Positions 8,831 to 17,994 are shown, counted from the first letter of the stretch. The stretch is 64,000 bases of DNA from Emticicia sp. C21 (GCF_003418935.1 NZ_QVMT01000011.1:124353-188352); one strand, 5' to 3'. The notes: generated by a model not told the origin, from the sequence alone. Program-made: numbers and translations.

Positions 8831-9508
8831 ATGAAACGAATTCTCCTCACTTTCTTTTTACTGGGTTTTATCTTATCTGGCTTTGCCCAATCAATCAGCT
8901 TAGAGGCAAATAGCTTTCAGCTACCGCGTATTTCAGAAAACCCTGCTTGTACAGTAGAAGACAAAGGCAAACAGATATTTAATACAGTTCAGAATAAAGT
9001 ACTTTATTGCAATGGCACAGCCTGGATAAGTGGCGAGCCTGCAGTTGAGGCAAGTGTAATTCCTGCTTTTCAGGTATATAATACTACAGGTAAAATTTTC
9101 ACAGCTTCTGAATCAGAGATTGATATGCTTTCTAAAAGCTATGATTTAACCAATAGTGCGAATCTTAAAAATATAATTGATTTTCCGAATAGGTTTATTG
9201 TCCCTGTAAAAGGTGTATATAATCTGAAAGTTTATGGAGATCTGGAGTTGACAAATTTTACACCTAAAGCTACTACAAAAGTATATATCATACTTTCGAG
9301 AGAAACAGCTTACTCATCGTATAATTACTCATCGGGTTTCCCTGTGTATGCAAATGATAATTGGAAACACTTATTAGTATCTAAAGATTTTAACTTTTTA
9401 GCCGGAGAAAGGATAGTTGTAAAGATATATATGTACGACCCACCAGTAACAGGAACAATAAAACTGAATAAAATCTATTTTGAGGGACATTTGATAGCGA
9501 AGCAATAA
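8831..9508 (+). CDS. secreted protein, paralog 1 of a pair
   Basis: A 225-residue exported protein. The signal peptide is MKRILLTFFLLGFILSGFAQ, with cleavage after FAQ. Next comes a short conserved module (NSFQLPRISENPACTVEDKG, then VLYCNGTAWI, with two Cys) that in Bacteroidota often heads surface proteins with tail-fibre or C1q-like domains. Residues about 75-225 are a beta-rich domain with KGVYNLKVYGDLEL and LAGERIVVKIYM, compatible with a C1q/TNF-like jelly roll. That fold is inference. No T9SS C-terminal signal is present. The gene has its own promoter-like sequence and terminator. The next gene is a clear paralog, so the pair arose by tandem duplication. Function unknown. Confidence 0.75.
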   Translation: MKRILLTFFLLGFILSGFAQSISLEANSFQLPRISENPACTVEDKGKQIFNTVQNKVLYCNGTAWISGEPAVEASVIPAFQVYNTTGKIFTASESEIDMLSKSYDLTNSANLKNIIDFPNRFIVPVKGVYNLKVYGDLELTNFTPKATTKVYIILSRETAYSSYNYSSGFPVYANDNWKHLLVSKDFNFLAGERIVVKIYMYDPPVTGTIKLNKIYFEGHLIAKQ

Positions 9509-9527
9509 CCTTAAATTTAACAAGCAG

Positions 9528-9562
9528 AGTCTCTTGTTTACAGTAATGCGCAAGAGACTTTT
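9528..9562 (+). terminator. intrinsic terminator
   Basis: A 9-bp perfect stem (9528-9536 with 9551-9559) with a 14-nt loop is followed by a T-rich tract (TTTGTGTATTTTG). It closes the preceding secreted-protein gene. Confidence 0.75.
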
Positions 9563-9619
9563 GTGTATTTTGTGAGAACTCCAATAAATTAAATTTAATA
9601 ACTTCAAAGTATTTGTAAA

Positions 9620-9639
9620 AATCACGGCAAACCGTGATT
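9620..9639. promoter_or_regulatory. 8-bp perfect hairpin upstream of paralog 2
   Basis: AATCACGG-CAAA-CCGTGATT is a perfect 8-bp inverted repeat 45 nt before the start codon at 9685. No T-run follows, so it is not a terminator. It could be a leader hairpin or an operator. Confidence 0.4.
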
Positions 9640-9684
9640 GACTATAATCACATTATTTGGTTGTTTTGAGGAAAGAAATAAGCT

Positions 9685-10371
9685 ATGAAAATCCTCAGAC
9701 GAGTACTTTGTATAATTTTCTATATAATTTTCCACATAAATGCGTTTGGGCAATCAATCAGTTTGCAGCCCAACTCTTTCCAATTGCCAAAGGTAGCTAC
9801 CAACCCTGCCTGCACAGTCGCCGATAAGGGCAAGGTAGTTTTCAATACCAATCAGAATAAGATCTTGTATTGCAATGGTTCGGCATGGATAGACCCGGAA
9901 AACGGAACTGTTCTAAGAATTACACCTGCTTTTAGCGTTTATAATTATAGCGGACAAGCCTTCACATCAGATTATGAAACCATTAAATTTACTTCGAAAG
10001 AGTTTGATTTGAATAATAATTTCAATCTCGATAATGCAACAGTTTACCCAAATGCCTTTGTAGCACCAGATAATGGTGTTTATCAAATCGATCTTAACGC
10101 AAAACTTGACTTATCTAGTTTTTCACCGGGAGCTTCAACAAAAATCAGAATAGGAATTGCCAAAAATACAGGACTTAGTGGCAGTATGACCTATTATCAA
10201 TTACCGATTAATGATAAATCAGATAATGATTATATCCATATATCAAAAATGTTTAGATTAGGCGCAGGAAATAGAATCCATTTTTTTATGATAATTGATA
10301 ATGCTCCAACTTTTGGTACTTTAAGAATAGATGAAATCTATTTTTCCGGGCACTTGGTTTCGTGGTATTAA
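9685..10371 (+). CDS. secreted protein, paralog 2 of a pair
   Basis: A 228-residue paralog of the preceding secreted gene. It has a signal peptide ending INAFGQ. The N-terminal module is almost the same as its neighbour's (SISLQPNSFQLPKVATNPAC, then ILYCNGSAWI). The beta-rich C-terminal domain has NGVYQIDLNAKLDLSSFSPG and LGAGNRIHFFMIID, aligned with the matching segments of paralog 1. The C-terminal domains have diverged far more than the first 60 residues. Strong constraint or recent exchange on the N-terminal module, with variation in the presumed binding domain, would explain this. The gene ends 33 nt before the end of the convergent recQ gene. Function unknown. Confidence 0.75.
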   Translation: MKILRRVLCIIFYIIFHINAFGQSISLQPNSFQLPKVATNPACTVADKGKVVFNTNQNKILYCNGSAWIDPENGTVLRITPAFSVYNYSGQAFTSDYETIKFTSKEFDLNNNFNLDNATVYPNAFVAPDNGVYQIDLNAKLDLSSFSPGASTKIRIGIAKNTGLSGSMTYYQLPINDKSDNDYIHISKMFRLGAGNRIHFFMIIDNAPTFGTLRIDEIYFSGHLVSWY

Positions 10372-10403
10372 ATCAATCATCGTTTATTTCAAAATTATTT
10401 TTG

Positions 10404-12545
10404 TTACTCTCCTTCCCAAAGAGCCAGAGCAATTCTCAGTTTCCCATAATCATACAATCCTTCTAAATCGTCAAACAAGGGTTTCAAAGCATCTCCTTTC
10501 TGCATATTTAACCGCACTGCCGAGGCGATAATCTGGTTATATTCATAGCTAGGTATTAAATCTTTCAGATTAATATCATTCCCTTCTTCCTTTAGTTTTA
10601 CTAGATGGCTTATTATGGTTACCGTGCTAAGGTTTCTTCTTTGGGCAATATCCTCGACAGATAAGCCTTTTTTATATAAGTCTAAGGTTTCAACATAAGT
10701 AAAGCCTTTCACGACTCTGGTTTTACCCGGTTCGGTATTTTCTCTGGCAAAGTCAAGAATTTCATTGATGAACTGGTCACCGAATTGTTTAAACTTCTGC
10801 TCACCCACACCAGATACTGCCAACATCTGAATCTTATTGATAGGCTTTTTCTGTGCCATATCTGATAGGGTAGCATCAGAGAATACCACAAAAGGAGGGA
10901 GGTTGAGCTCATCTGCAATTTTCTTACGCAATGTCCTCAGTTTCTCAAACAAAGCATCTTTAATAACCTCTTTCTTCGATTTCTCCTTTGGCGCTTCTTC
11001 CTCCTGACGAGCTTTCTTCACTTCGTATGGCTCAAACTTCACCAAGTCTACTTTTTTCTCATTTTTCAGAACCTGCCATGATAAAGTATTTAGTTTCAGA
11101 GAATGTCGCTCATCATACGCAATATCAATAATGCCAGAGTTAAGCATTTGCGTAATATAATCCGCCCATTCTTCGTACCTTAGTTCTTTACCTGCACCAA
11201 AAGTTTTAAGGGTTTGGTAATTATGCTCAAAAACATTCCGGTTCTGAGCACCTCTTAGAATATCTATTAATAAACCCATAGCAACTTTCTCATTGGCACG
11301 AGCAATAGCTGATAAAGCCTTTTGTGCAAAAATAGTCGCATCAAACTTCACAGGTGGATTCTGACAGACATCGCAGTTCCCACAATCATTCTGGGCCTCT
11401 TCATTAAAATAACTTAGCAATACGCGTCTACGGCAAATTTCAGTCTCTGCATATTGTTTCATCCGGTCGAGTTTAGCTAACTGAACTTCTTTCATCTCCG
11501 GAGGTAGTTCAGACTTAGCAATCATATCCTTACGGGTTACAATATCAGCAAAACTATAAAACAACAAGGTTTCCGAAGGCATGCCATCTCTACCTGCACG
11601 TCCTATCTCCTGATAAAAGCTTTCTACATTCGAGGGCAGGCTATAATGCACTACGAAACGTACATTTGATTTATCAATGCCCATACCAAAGGCAATGGTG
11701 GCTACAATTACCTGAATTTCGTCTTTTATAAAAGAATCCTGAACTTCCGATCGTGTTTGTGCATCGATACCAGCATGGTAGTGCATAGCGGCAATGCCTA
11801 GTTTTCGTAACCCCTCTGCGACCTCCTCAGTGTTTTTTCGGCTCAGACAATAGATAATTCCTGAGTCTCTCGGGCGTTGAGCAATAAATTGATGAATCAC
11901 CTTTAATCGATTACGACCAGGAGATACTGAAAGTTTAAGATTAGGTCTGTCAAATGAAGAAATGAATACTTTGGCATCGGGTATACCCAATTGCTTAAGA
12001 ATATCTTTTCTTGTGACCCTGTCAGCTGTTGCCGTAAGTGCAACCATAGGTATATGGGGAAACGCCTCTTTTAATACATATAATTGCGTGTATTCTGGCC
12101 TGAAATCGTGCCCCCACGTTGATACACAGTGTGATTCATCGATGGCAATTAACGATACTTGTAGTGTTTTTATAAAGTCCAGATAGTTAGGCGTTAATAA
12201 TTTCTCAGGAGAAACATAAAGTAATTTCAAAGCGCCGGTGCGGCACTGCATTTCTATGTCCCTTTGCTCACTTGCTGATAAAGTACTATTTATGAAAGCG
12301 GCTGGAATACCATTAGCTTGTAGCGCCTGCACCTGGTCTTTCATTAAGGCTATTAAGGGAGATATAACCAGTGTTAACCCATTTAAAACCATAGCTGGTA
12401 CCTGAAAGCAGATAGACTTACCACCACCGGTAGGCATCAGTACCAGGCAATCCTCTTTAGCCAGAATCGTCTCAATAATATCAGATTGAAGTGGGCGGAA
12501 TGTGTCGTAACCAAAATATTTTTTAAGAACCTGTTCTTTAGTCAT
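10404..12545 (-). CDS. recQ: ATP-dependent DNA helicase RecQ
   Basis: A 713-residue superfamily 2 helicase that unwinds DNA 3' to 5' in recombination and repair. All expected parts are seen. The motor domain (about 1-340) has Walker A TGGGKSICFQ, the DESH box in AIDESHCVSTWGHDFRPEY, and motif VI QEIGRAGRDG. The zinc-binding RecQ-Ct has CRRRVLLSYF...CGNCDVC at about 370-400. A winged helix follows at about 405-510, and an HRDC domain at about 530-600. A C-terminal helix-turn-helix-like tail (VEDIAQRRNLSTVTIISHL) occurs in many Bacteroidota RecQ proteins. It is divergent from the M28 peptidase gene, with a 127-bp shared upstream region. Start ATG 12545 gives the usual N-terminus. Confidence 0.96.
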   Translation of the reverse strand: MTKEQVLKKYFGYDTFRPLQSDIIETILAKEDCLVLMPTGGGKSICFQVPAMVLNGLTLVISPLIALMKDQVQALQANGIPAAFINSTLSASEQRDIEMQCRTGALKLLYVSPEKLLTPNYLDFIKTLQVSLIAIDESHCVSTWGHDFRPEYTQLYVLKEAFPHIPMVALTATADRVTRKDILKQLGIPDAKVFISSFDRPNLKLSVSPGRNRLKVIHQFIAQRPRDSGIIYCLSRKNTEEVAEGLRKLGIAAMHYHAGIDAQTRSEVQDSFIKDEIQVIVATIAFGMGIDKSNVRFVVHYSLPSNVESFYQEIGRAGRDGMPSETLLFYSFADIVTRKDMIAKSELPPEMKEVQLAKLDRMKQYAETEICRRRVLLSYFNEEAQNDCGNCDVCQNPPVKFDATIFAQKALSAIARANEKVAMGLLIDILRGAQNRNVFEHNYQTLKTFGAGKELRYEEWADYITQMLNSGIIDIAYDERHSLKLNTLSWQVLKNEKKVDLVKFEPYEVKKARQEEEAPKEKSKKEVIKDALFEKLRTLRKKIADELNLPPFVVFSDATLSDMAQKKPINKIQMLAVSGVGEQKFKQFGDQFINEILDFARENTEPGKTRVVKGFTYVETLDLYKKGLSVEDIAQRRNLSTVTIISHLVKLKEEGNDINLKDLIPSYEYNQIIASAVRLNMQKGDALKPLFDDLEGLYDYGKLRIALALWEGE

Positions 12546-12672
12546 TCGTAGATTAATACAATTTTTAACAAAATAATAAATAATTCTGCTATCTCCATAA
12601 AATCCTCTTAATTTTACAAAAGTATAACTCTTAGTTTTACGGAATTATAACTCAACAAACCTAAATTATCGT

Positions 12673-14289
12673 ATGAAAAAAAGCTTCATAGCTCTTATTT
12701 TTTTTAGTTCCTGTTCTTTTATTTACGCTCAAAGTGGCACTTCTGCTGAAAAAGTGAAGCAATATGCAGCCACTATTTCAGCTGATAACCTTAAAAAAGA
12801 CCTTACTTATATTGCTTCTGACGAGCTTGAAGGCCGTGATACCGGCTCTGAGGGACAAAGAAAAGCCGCCGATTATATTGCCAAACGTTTTGCCGATTTA
12901 GGCTTGCAACCATTAGCTTCTGATGGTAAAGATGGCAAAGGCTATTTTCAGTTTTTCAACCTTTATAAAAAAGGTTGGAAAGATGCTTACATCAAGATAG
13001 GTAATCAGAAAAAAGAGTTTTTTAAAGACTATTACCCTAACGGGCTTACAAGTATTCCTCAAGAAGAATCAATAAAAGTAGTTTTTGCAGGTTATGGCAT
13101 TGAATCTGATACGTATAATGATTATAAAGATATTGATGTAAAGGGCAAAGCTGTGGTTATTCTGGATGGTGAGCCGAAAGATGCTTCCGGCAAATATTAT
13201 ATTACCAAAGCAGGAGAAAAATCTGAATGGGAAGATAAAACCGGATTTCAGAAGAAGATGAATATTGGTTTGAATAAAGGCGCCAAAATGTTTTTTGTGG
13301 TGACAGATTCAGACGAATCTCAATTTAAAACACTTGCGGCTGAACGAAAAGCTGTTCTTTCACGCTTCAATCGTATGTCGTTTAACGAATCAACTGGCCC
13401 TGAGCAGGCTTCTTCCAATCCTACTTTTTATATTTCAAAAGCAATGGCTGCCGAAATGTTAGCAACCAAACCGAAAAAGTTTGATAAATTAGTAAGCAAA
13501 ATCACTAGCACCGGAATTAGTACTGCAGGTAATGCAAAAGAGTCTACCGTTTCAGTAAAAGCTGAGAGGGGAGAGGTTCCGGTTCAAACGCAAAATGTGT
13601 TGGGCTTTTTAGAAGGTACAGATAAAAAAGATGAAGTAATATTGATTACCGCTCACTATGACCACGTAGGTATCCAGAATGGACAAATACATAATGGAGC
13701 AGATGATGATGGTTCAGGCACTTGTGCCGTACTGGAATTGGCAAGAGCTTTTTCACAAGCTAAGAAAGAGGGCAATGGCCCAAGAAGAAGCATTTTGTTC
13801 ATGACCGTAACAGGTGAGGAAAAAGGCTTATTAGGTTCACAATATTATGCTGATAAGGCACCAATTATTCCTATTGCAAATACTGTTTGCGATTTGAATA
13901 TTGATATGATTGGTCGCATAGACAAAGAGCATGCACCAAAAGAAGATTATGTGTATCTGATTGGCTCTGATAAATTATCTTCTGAATTACATAAAATTAG
14001 TGAGGATGCAAACAATAATTCAGTCAAATTTCAGTTAGATTATACATACAACGATCCTAAAGACCCTAACCGTTTTTATTATCGTTCAGATCATTACAAC
14101 TTCGCAAAACATAAGATACCTGTTATCTTCTACTTTACAGGAGTACATGCCGATTATCATCGTCCGGGCGACGATGTTGAGAAAATACTTTTTCCAAAAT
14201 ACAGGCAGATAACTGAATTAGTATTTCATACAGCGTGGGAGGTAGCGAATCGTGAGGAAAGAATTAAGGTTGATAGCAATAAGCCTTAA
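12673..14289 (+). CDS. M28 family zinc aminopeptidase, secreted
   Basis: A 538-residue exported metallopeptidase. The signal peptide ends FIYAQ. A PA-like insert (about residues 110-240) interrupts the catalytic domain, as is common in M28 enzymes. Two-zinc ligand motifs are intact: TAHYDHVG, NGADDDGSGT, TGEEKGLLGS, NIDMIGR and the final VHADYHRPGDD. The acidic residue after TGE serves as catalytic base in this family. It probably removes N-terminal residues from peptides in the periplasm or outside the cell. No T9SS tail is visible, so periplasmic or outer-membrane location is likely. It is monocistronic, divergent from recQ and followed by a long gap. Confidence 0.92.
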   Translation: MKKSFIALIFFSSCSFIYAQSGTSAEKVKQYAATISADNLKKDLTYIASDELEGRDTGSEGQRKAADYIAKRFADLGLQPLASDGKDGKGYFQFFNLYKKGWKDAYIKIGNQKKEFFKDYYPNGLTSIPQEESIKVVFAGYGIESDTYNDYKDIDVKGKAVVILDGEPKDASGKYYITKAGEKSEWEDKTGFQKKMNIGLNKGAKMFFVVTDSDESQFKTLAAERKAVLSRFNRMSFNESTGPEQASSNPTFYISKAMAAEMLATKPKKFDKLVSKITSTGISTAGNAKESTVSVKAERGEVPVQTQNVLGFLEGTDKKDEVILITAHYDHVGIQNGQIHNGADDDGSGTCAVLELARAFSQAKKEGNGPRRSILFMTVTGEEKGLLGSQYYADKAPIIPIANTVCDLNIDMIGRIDKEHAPKEDYVYLIGSDKLSSELHKISEDANNNSVKFQLDYTYNDPKDPNRFYYRSDHYNFAKHKIPVIFYFTGVHADYHRPGDDVEKILFPKYRQITELVFHTAWEVANREERIKVDSNKP

Positions 14290-14660
14290 ATAGTATGTAT
14301 TTACATAAAAATAACGTCATTTTTTGAAGAATCATTTGTGAACGAAATTTTTAGTTATAGTAAACAATCACAATTAATTAACTGTCTGATAATGACAAAG
14401 TTATGTTTTTAGAGTTCACATTAAAAAGAAATAAATAATCTTTAAAAAGTGCAAAAGAATCATTTAGTAATAAAAAATTATCATGATGGATATTTTTTGT
14501 TTCACTGATTTTGCTTAAACTTGTCCCATGATTGAAAAGAATATATGGCAGGTTTTTACAAAATTTTCTTTTACTAATATTCTTTCTTTTAAAATTTTCA
14601 CTTTTATTTACCAAAAAATTCATTGTTTCATTTTTTAAAACCCTAAAATTTTCAAAGCTA
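14290..14660. other. 371-bp intergenic leader region before exbB
   Basis: No convincing gene lies here. The region is strongly AT-rich with many T-tracts. TTTG at 14496-14499 and TAAACTTG at 14516-14523 give a weak promoter-like pair (16-nt spacing), which would leave a leader of roughly 130 nt before exbB. An open frame runs from 14532 into exbB but is low-complexity Phe/Lys-rich sequence, judged to be untranslated leader. I see no terminator hairpin for the M28 gene. Confidence 0.4.
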
Positions 14661-15488
14661 ATGGAAAAAAAGACTACAGCCCCAGCAGCAAAACCAGCAG
14701 CCCCTAAGTCTTCAAGTGGTGGATTGAATCCAGCGTTCGTTATCCCAATTTTACTCGTTATCGGTTTTTGTTTATGGTATTTCATCTTAGGAGATCCTTC
14801 AAACTTCTCTGATCCTGAAACAAAACACAAACCAACTACTGCTATGGGTATCGTTTACTCAGGTGGTATCATTGTACCAATCTTGTTGACATTCATGCTG
14901 TCGGTGTTGGTTTTCTCAATTGAGCGTTTCATTACGATCAATAAAGCTTCTGGTTCTGGCGACTTAGACGCTTTCGTTCGTAAAGTTCGTTCATTAGTAG
15001 ATTCAAACAACATTGCTGATGCAATTAAAGAATGCGACAAACAAAAAGGTTCAGTTGGTAATGTTACTAAAACTGCACTTTTAAAGTACAGCCAATTAGC
15101 TGCTGATGATTCAATGGCTAAAGACCAGAAATTGGTTGCATTACAAAAAGAAGTTGAAGAAGCTACTACATTAGAGCTTCCAATGTTAGAGAAAAACCTT
15201 ACAATTCTTTCAACACTTGCATCAGTATCAACCCTTGTAGCCCTGTTAGGAACTGTAATCGGTATGATTCGTTCATTCTTTGCTCTTGGTTCTGGTGGTG
15301 GTGCTCCTGATGCATCTGCTCTTGCAACTGGTATCGCTGAGGCCTTGATCAACACAGCCTTAGGTATCGGTACTTCTGCAATTGCCATCATTATGTATAA
15401 CTTATTTACCTCAAAAATAGATACGCTTACTTACAAGATTGACGAAATCGGAATGAGCCTTCAGCAAAACTTCGCTGCTCATCACTAA
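14661..15488 (+). CDS. exbB: MotA/TolQ/ExbB proton channel family protein
   Basis: A 275-residue inner-membrane protein, the proton channel of the TonB energising complex. It has an N-terminal Ala/Pro/Lys-rich tail, a first helix (FVIPILLVIGFCLWYFIL), a second (IIVPILLTFMLSVLVFSIERFI) and a pair of C-terminal helices. The family motif GTVIGMIRSFFALGSGGG and the GIAEALINTALGIGTSAIAIIMYN segment sit in the last third. The longer open frame from 14532 adds 43 Phe/Lys-rich residues; ATG 14661 gives the standard start. It heads an exbB-exbD-exbD-tonB operon with spacers of 27-55 nt, ended by a terminator after the small fifth gene. Confidence 0.95.
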   Translation: MEKKTTAPAAKPAAPKSSSGGLNPAFVIPILLVIGFCLWYFILGDPSNFSDPETKHKPTTAMGIVYSGGIIVPILLTFMLSVLVFSIERFITINKASGSGDLDAFVRKVRSLVDSNNIADAIKECDKQKGSVGNVTKTALLKYSQLAADDSMAKDQKLVALQKEVEEATTLELPMLEKNLTILSTLASVSTLVALLGTVIGMIRSFFALGSGGGAPDASALATGIAEALINTALGIGTSAIAIIMYNLFTSKIDTLTYKIDEIGMSLQQNFAAHH

Positions 15489-15543
15489 GAGAAGCAGTTA
15501 AGTTAACAGTTTAGTTTAAACATTTAAACTTTCGATTAAAGCT

Positions 15544-16146
15544 ATGGCAGCACCGAAACCAGCCAGAAAAAGTCCATCAATGGATATGACTGCGATGTGT
15601 GACGTTGCGTTCCTACTTCTTACATTCTTCATCATGACTACCCAATTCAAGAGTCAGGAGTCTGTAACAGTAGATACGCCTTCATCAGTCTCAGAAATTA
15701 AAGTTGAGGATAAGGATATGGCTACAATTACGATTGACAAGGACGGCAAATATTATTTTGGCGTTACGAACCCGCAAGACAGATATACACTTATTCAGAA
15801 AATGAATGAGAAGTATGGTGCTGGGCTTTCAGATACAGATCAGAAAAACTTTACGAAGCTAGCAGAAACAGGAGTTTCTATAACTTCATTAAAACAATAT
15901 CTTGGTCTCAGTGAAGCTCAGAAAGGTCAAGTAAAATTGGCAGGAATTCCAAATGACAGTACCAAAAGTGAATTAGTTGATTGGGTAAAAACTTATTTGA
16001 CTGATATCAACAAAAAAGCTAAGTTGGCTGTTCGTGGTGATGTGAAAACACAATACCCTGCTATCAGAAATCTGTTTAATGAATTGGGGAAAAATGAAAT
16101 TAACAAATTTCAATTAATCACAGATTCAGAAAACGCAGAAAAGTAA
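15544..16146 (+). CDS. exbD: ExbD/TolR family biopolymer transporter, first copy
   Basis: A 200-residue protein with one N-terminal helix and a periplasmic domain. The signature is SMDMTAMCDVAFLLLTFFIMTT, where the Asp before the helix is the proton-path residue of ExbD. It is longer than enterobacterial ExbD (about 140) because of a middle insert near residues 75-135 that includes KNFTKLAETGVSITSLKQYLGLS. The close (VRGDVKTQYPAIRNLFNELG) matches the family's periplasmic alpha/beta domain. Working with ExbB, it passes proton-motive force to TonB. Two different ExbD genes in a row is the normal Bacteroidota layout, and the two copies may form a mixed dimer. Gene order and motif make this call firm. 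Confidence 0.93.
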   Translation: MAAPKPARKSPSMDMTAMCDVAFLLLTFFIMTTQFKSQESVTVDTPSSVSEIKVEDKDMATITIDKDGKYYFGVTNPQDRYTLIQKMNEKYGAGLSDTDQKNFTKLAETGVSITSLKQYLGLSEAQKGQVKLAGIPNDSTKSELVDWVKTYLTDINKKAKLAVRGDVKTQYPAIRNLFNELGKNEINKFQLITDSENAEK

Positions 16147-16179
16147 CATTAATTGAACCCTTTAATTACCAGATAGAAA

Positions 16180-16731
16180 ATGGCAGAAATAGCAGACTCA
16201 GGTGGGGGTGGTAAGAAAGGCGGTGGTAAGGTCCGGTCGAAGAAAGCAGGTGGTAAACCTGATATGACTCCGATGGTGGACTTGGGCTTTTTGCTTATCA
16301 CTTTCTTTATGTATACCACTACATTTGGCAAGCCTAATATGATGAAGTTGAATATGCCTGATAAACCAGATCCGAATGATCCGCCTCCACCAGAAGTAAA
16401 GGTAACCAATACCATTACTGTATTGATGGCGAAAGATGATAGAATATTCTGGTATCAGAAACCACTTCCTGAATTAACAGTAGCTGATTTAAACGAAACA
16501 GATTATTCTGTAGAAGGTATCAGAAAAGCTGTTTTAGTAAGAAAAGCAAATGCGCTTGATGTAAATAAATTTACAGTAATTATTAAACCAAGCGATGAAG
16601 CAAACTGGAAGAATACAGTAGATATTTTGGATGAAATGTCAATTACAAAGTCTGACCGCTATGCAATTGTTGATTTGGCTCCAAAAGAAAAAGAGATACT
16701 TGACCAAAAGTTGGCTCAACCCAAACAATAA
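16180..16731 (+). CDS. exbD: ExbD/TolR family biopolymer transporter, second copy
   Basis: A 183-residue ExbD-type protein. It starts with a Gly/Lys-rich cytosolic tail (GGGGKKGGGKVRSKKAGG), then KPDMTPMVDLGFLLITFFMYTTT. This holds the conserved Asp followed by the single transmembrane helix. A Pro/Asp-rich stretch (DKPDPNDPPPPEVKV) leads into a periplasmic domain ending with VDILDEMSITKSDRYAIVDLAP. It differs clearly from the first ExbD copy outside the helix, so the two are old paralogs rather than a recent duplication. Spacing is 33 nt after the first exbD and 27 nt before tonB. Role: energy transduction to outer-membrane TonB-dependent transporters. Confidence 0.93.
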   Translation: MAEIADSGGGGKKGGGKVRSKKAGGKPDMTPMVDLGFLLITFFMYTTTFGKPNMMKLNMPDKPDPNDPPPPEVKVTNTITVLMAKDDRIFWYQKPLPELTVADLNETDYSVEGIRKAVLVRKANALDVNKFTVIIKPSDEANWKNTVDILDEMSITKSDRYAIVDLAPKEKEILDQKLAQPKQ

Positions 16732-16758
16732 GTAATCTAAGGAAAAACAAACAAACAA

Positions 16759-17586
16759 ATGGAAGCAAAAAATGCTAAAAACATCACCTTAGATGAAATC
16801 GTATTCGAAGGACGTAACAAGGACTACGGTGCATATTCACTAAGGAAAAACTACTCACGATACCTTACCAGAGCAGCTGTTATAGGTATCGGGTTATTTG
16901 GTGGAGCATTATTGGCAGCTTGGAGTTTCAATAAATTCGGCGGTAATAAAGAAGAAGATCTTCAAAGCGTTGAAATTGACTTATCTAAGTTGAAGGAAGA
17001 ACAACCGGAAGAAAAGAAACCCGATATTCCTCCTCCTCCGCCAGAACCGGAACCACCAAAACCGGAAGTAGCACAAATTAAGTTCATTCCGCCAGAGCCA
17101 AAAGCTGATGAGGAAGTAAAGAACGAAGAACCACCACCAAAAGTGGAAGAGGTTGAAAAAGCGGTTATTTCAAACGTAACCAAAGAGGGTGCTGAAACAG
17201 AAGAGGTAGCCGCGGCTCCCCCTCCGGTAGAAGCACCAAAACCAGCCGAAATCGAGCAACCAAAAGAAGACGAAATCTTTACAACGGTTGAGCAAAACCC
17301 TGAGTTTCCGGGTGGTATTAAGGAAATGTATGCCTTTATTGGTAAAAACCTTAAATATCCATCGGCAGCACAACGTGCAAACGTTTCAGGAAAAGTATTT
17401 GCCAAATTCGTTGTTGAAAGAGACGGAAGAATTGGTGATGTTCAGATTCTGAAAGGAATTGGTTTTGGTTGCGACGAAGAGGCGCAACGTGTGATTAAGT
17501 CGATGCCAAAATGGAATCCAGGTAAACAAAATGGTCGTAGCGTACGTGTATTCTTTACGATGCCGATCAACTTCCAACTTGAGTAA
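16759..17586 (+). CDS. tonB: TonB family energy transducer
   Basis: A 275-residue periplasm-spanning protein. The N-terminus has the Bacteroidota motif LDEIVFEGRNKDYGAYSLR, followed by one transmembrane helix near residues 38-58. A long Pro/Glu-rich linker (about 70-175, with PPPPPEPEPPKPE) is thought to reach across the periplasm. The C-terminal TonB domain (about 180-275) has NPEFPGGIKEMYAFIGKNL, GKVFAKFVVERDGRIGDVQI and MPKWNPGKQNGRSVRVFFT. It delivers proton-motive force to TonB-dependent/SusC-type receptors. It is the fourth gene of the exb operon, with the next small gene 5 nt downstream. Confidence 0.95.
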   Translation: MEAKNAKNITLDEIVFEGRNKDYGAYSLRKNYSRYLTRAAVIGIGLFGGALLAAWSFNKFGGNKEEDLQSVEIDLSKLKEEQPEEKKPDIPPPPPEPEPPKPEVAQIKFIPPEPKADEEVKNEEPPPKVEEVEKAVISNVTKEGAETEEVAAAPPPVEAPKPAEIEQPKEDEIFTTVEQNPEFPGGIKEMYAFIGKNLKYPSAAQRANVSGKVFAKFVVERDGRIGDVQILKGIGFGCDEEAQRVIKSMPKWNPGKQNGRSVRVFFTMPINFQLE

Positions 17587-17591
17587 TAATA

Positions 17592-17834
17592 ATGGCAACA
17601 CGACGTAATTCATCAGATAAGCAGCGTCAGGTATTTCAGAGAGTCCTGCAATTATCTATGGGTTTATTCGCCTTGGTTTACATTGCTTTAGGATACTTTG
17701 TTATCAAATTGAAATGGTTGATGGTACCTTTGTCTGATAATCTGGCTTATGCAATGGGGGCATTACTTATTGTATACGGGATTTTCAGAGCTTACAGAGC
17801 CTACCTTGCAATCAGGGATACGATGAATAACTGA
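17592..17834 (+). CDS. small two-helix membrane protein in the exb-tonB operon
   Basis: An 80-residue protein with a basic start (MATRRNSSDKQRQVFQRVLQ) and two predicted membrane helices, near residues 20-42 and 52-72. The second is followed by YGIFRAYRAYLAIRD. I do not recognise a named family. It starts 5 nt after tonB and is followed by the operon terminator, so it is almost certainly cotranscribed with exbBD-tonB. That context points to a helper or stability role for the energising complex, which is inference. Composition resembles its neighbours. Confidence 0.7.
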   Translation: MATRRNSSDKQRQVFQRVLQLSMGLFALVYIALGYFVIKLKWLMVPLSDNLAYAMGALLIVYGIFRAYRAYLAIRDTMNN

Positions 17835-17854
17835 TTAAATCTTTTTAATACAGG

Positions 17855-17889
17855 CATGCCACTTTGTACTACAGAGTGGCATGTTTTTT
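17855..17889 (+). terminator. exb-tonB operon terminator
   Basis: CATGCCACT (17855-17863) pairs with AGTGGCATG (17875-17883), followed directly by six T residues. It is a strong intrinsic terminator 20 nt after the stop codon of the small membrane-protein gene. Confidence 0.92.
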
Positions 17890-17994
17890 AATTTCATTTT
17901 AATTTTTTTTTAATATTATACCGAATCGCTTGACTTTATCGTTTACTAATACTTAAATTTACATTGTTCATACTTAAACTATATAATAACTACC

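Noticed and set aside
14378-14830. Minus-strand open frame of 150 codons opposite the exbB leader and start
   Set aside because: It is antisense to the exbB N-terminus and the low-complexity leader; its sequence shows no domain and no promoter.
14855-15391. Minus-strand open frame of 178 codons inside exbB
   Set aside because: A shadow frame of a well-supported coding region, with atypical Ser/Ala/Glu-rich composition.
16962-17405. Glycine/serine-rich minus-strand frame opposite tonB
   Set aside because: It is the reverse of TonB's Pro/Glu linker, which always gives Gly/Ser-rich antisense frames.
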